Origin: Acidobacteriaceae bacterium
GTDB lineage: Bacteria; Acidobacteriota; Terriglobia; Terriglobales; Acidobacteriaceae
Reading direction: 5' to 3'
DNA: 6,924 bases
Assembly (NCBI GenBank): GCA_003152795.1
Contig: PMBA01000340.1
Coordinates: 417 to 7,340, forward strand
Part shown: positions 5,776 to 6,924 of the stretch, piece after piece
Position numbering within the stretch: the first letter of the stretch is position 1
How the letters are laid out: the number at the start of each line of letters is the position of its first letter
Program-made: the position numbers and the translations under genes
The notes under the pieces: generated by a model
The model's input: only the letters and a program-made list of their open reading frames with translations
Told to the model about the DNA's origin: nothing
Databases searched by the model: none

Positions 5776-6333
5776 ATGAAAATTGTTGTCTGGACCCTAG
5801 CATCGCTTCTAGTTACGTTCATCGCGAGTTCCGACGGAGGTCGTATCGTGACACTGCCCGAGAATTCAGCCGGGGAGCATTTCCCCAGCGTGAAGGCCAC
5901 TAGCCTCGAAAAGCGTGACTTCAACCTGCCCGCCGACTTCGAGGGCGACCGCAACCTCCTGTTGGTGGCATTTGAACGCGAGCAGCAAAAAGACGTCGAC
6001 ACCTGGCTGCGGGAGATGAAGCGGTTCGAGGAACTGGACCCTGGCTTTCACTACTACGAACTCCCCACCATTCAAAGGCCGAACGCTTTCGCCCGCTGGT
6101 TCATTGATACCGGTATGCGCCACGGCATTCCCGATCGCAATGCTCGTGAGCGTACGATCACCTTGTATCTCGATAAGGCACCCTTTTGCGACGCACTGCA
6201 CATCGCCGATCAAACCAAGATCTATGCTTTCCTGGTGGATCGCGAGGGCAAAGTCCTGTGGCGGTCGGAGGGCGTATTCGACGAAACCAAGGGATCAAGC
6301 CTGCGCAGCGCTCTCGGAGACCGTCGTCAATGA
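5776..6333 (+). CDS. Exported thioredoxin-like protein resembling the Atp10 family
   Basis: A 185-residue protein with an N-terminal signal sequence (MKIVVWTLASLLVTFIASSD, hydrophobic to about residue 18, no lipobox Cys) and a probable periplasmic or outer-face domain. After it come FPSVKATSLEKRDFNLPADF at 36-55, a strand LLLVAFERE at 61-69, VDTWLREM at 74-81, and the C-terminal pattern IYAFLVDREGKVLWRSEG at 149-166. This order (strand, DxW helix, late strand with VDxxGK.LWR..G) resembles the thioredoxin-like fold of Atp10-type and redoxin proteins. There is no CxxC; the only cysteine is Cys138, so a disulfide-oxidoreductase role is unlikely. GGAG (5765-5768) stands 7 nt before the ATG. It lies 28 bp after the DUF2062 gene in the same direction, so co-transcription is likely. 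Function unknown; family resemblance judged by eye. Confidence 0.75.
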   Translation: MKIVVWTLASLLVTFIASSDGGRIVTLPENSAGEHFPSVKATSLEKRDFNLPADFEGDRNLLLVAFEREQQKDVDTWLREMKRFEELDPGFHYYELPTIQRPNAFARWFIDTGMRHGIPDRNARERTITLYLDKAPFCDALHIADQTKIYAFLVDREGKVLWRSEGVFDETKGSSLRSALGDRRQ

Positions 6334-6401
6334 ACCTCGGCCTACAATTTATTTTGGCGGGATACTTTAGACCGCGACGATGAACCACAATTGGTGACGC
6401 T

Positions 6402-6800
6402 ATGTTCTTGAAACTCTATTGCATTGCCCTGCCGATCTTCTTTGCGGCGGATATGATCTGGCTCGGCGTAGCAGCAAAGAATTTCTATACCAAGCAGATC
6501 GGATTCATGATGAAAGCCAACGTCAATTGGGCTGCGGCCATCCTTTTTTACCTTCTCTTCCTGGCGGGCCTGGTGGTTTTCGTCATTGCTCCGGCGGTTG
6601 AAAAAGGTTCATGGGCGCGTGCCCTCCTGTTCGGGGCCTTGTTCGGCCTGATTACCTATGCAACCTACGATCTCACTAATCTCGCCACGCTCAAGGACTG
6701 GCCGCTGGTGTTGACCGTAGTGGATTTGACTTGGGGCATGGTACTGGCAGGTTCCGTATCCGTCGGAACCTACTTGATCGCGTCCAAGATCGGCCTATGA
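6402..6800 (+). CDS. DUF2177 family membrane protein
   Basis: A 132-residue four-helix integral membrane protein of the DUF2177 (COG4852) family. Hydrophobic segments cover about 3-25, 42-66, 72-92 and 101-128. The family's most typical stretch is YATYDLTNLATLKDWP at 86-101, followed by VVDLTWG at 106-112. An early AADMIWLG at 15-22 also fits. GGTGA stands 4-5 nt before the ATG. The gene overlaps the following DUF1295 gene by four bases (ATGA). DUF2177 genes recurrently accompany FAD/DUF1365/CFA-like clusters, so its presence on the far side of the regulator supports one functional group, though no biochemical role is known. Confidence 0.9.
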   Translation: MFLKLYCIALPIFFAADMIWLGVAAKNFYTKQIGFMMKANVNWAAAILFYLLFLAGLVVFVIAPAVEKGSWARALLFGALFGLITYATYDLTNLATLKDWPLVLTVVDLTWGMVLAGSVSVGTYLIASKIGL

Positions 6801-6924
6801 ATTACTACCCCCCATTGGCTTTCCTGCTGTGGGCGTACGTGAGCCTGTGGTTTCTGATCTCTTTGTTCAAGCGCAGGAATGATGTGGCCGACGTGGCGTG
6901 GGGGTTGGGCTTCGTCCTTTTAGC
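6797..6924 (+). CDS. DUF1295 family membrane protein (steroid 5-alpha-reductase-like), N-terminal part
   Basis: Only 42 complete codons lie in the window. The visible start MNYYPPLAFLLWAYVSLWFL is a membrane helix, followed by KRRNDVADVAWGLGFVLLA at 25-43. The R.D.AD..WG.GF pattern is the typical beginning of DUF1295 (COG3752) proteins, relatives of steroid 5-alpha-reductase and isoprenylcysteine methyltransferase-like membrane enzymes. It starts inside the DUF2177 stop (ATGA) and so is translationally coupled to it. In related clusters this gene neighbours the CFA-like and FAD-oxidoreductase genes, hinting at a reductive step on a lipid; that role is inferred. Confidence 0.8.
   Translation, partial: MNYYPPLAFLLWAYVSLWFLISLFKRRNDVADVAWGLGFVLL

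Noticed and set aside
6330..6383. A 17-codon frame overlapping the stop of the Atp10-like gene as ATGA
   Set aside because: The overlap is suggestive, but 17 residues with no ribosome site of its own and no helix or motif is too little to call a gene.
1..6924. CRISPR arrays, tRNA/rRNA genes, insertion sequences, phage or toxin-antitoxin genes
   Set aside because: No spaced direct repeats, tRNA-like cloverleaf, transposase motif or terminal inverted repeats were found by eye on either strand.

Overview
The window is G+C-rich bacterial DNA with tight gene packing and mostly unnamed gene families. The protein flavour (OLE1-type desaturase, B12-binding MerR regulator, DUF2062, DUF2177, DUF1295) would fit an Acidobacteriota-like soil bacterium, but that assignment is an impression from sequence style. 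No rRNA, tRNA or taxonomic marker is present.

Layout. The left 4 kb is one minus-strand operon, in transcription order: an acyl-lipid/acyl-CoA Δ9-type desaturase (3132-3953), an FAD-dependent amine-oxidase-like flavoprotein (1864-3135), a DUF1365 protein (1067-1864) and a cyclopropane-fatty-acid-synthase-like methyltransferase that runs off the left edge (1-1082). Every junction overlaps (4, 1 and 16 nt). A 184-bp divergent regulatory region (3954-4137) separates this operon from a plus-strand series: a MerR-type regulator with a cobalamin-binding C-terminus (4138-5055), a 41-residue membrane microprotein (5131-5256) overlapping a DUF2062 membrane protein (5253-5747), an exported thioredoxin-like/Atp10-like protein (5776-6333), a DUF2177 membrane protein (6402-6800) and the start of a DUF1295 protein (6797 to the right edge).

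How it may work. The regulator carries the signatures of the CarH/LitR adenosylcobalamin photoreceptors: a Wx9EH motif, the His next to that Trp, and an ExHxx cobalt-ligand motif. The space between the divergent promoters holds three near-identical 11-bp repeats, two of them in perfect tandem. The outer repeats contain the -35 boxes of both promoters. The simplest reading is a light-controlled switch: in the dark the B12-loaded repressor covers both -35 boxes, and illumination releases it. That would induce an envelope-lipid modification set. The desaturase would make a cis double bond, the SAM methyltransferase would methylate or cyclopropanate it in the phospholipid, and the flavoprotein plus DUF1365 would act on the methylated chain. 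FAD/DUF1365/CFA-like/DUF2177/DUF1295 genes are known to travel together and are linked in other bacteria to singlet-oxygen or light stress and to unusual methylated or furan fatty acids. The link to this regulator, operator and desaturase is inferred here from the sequence.
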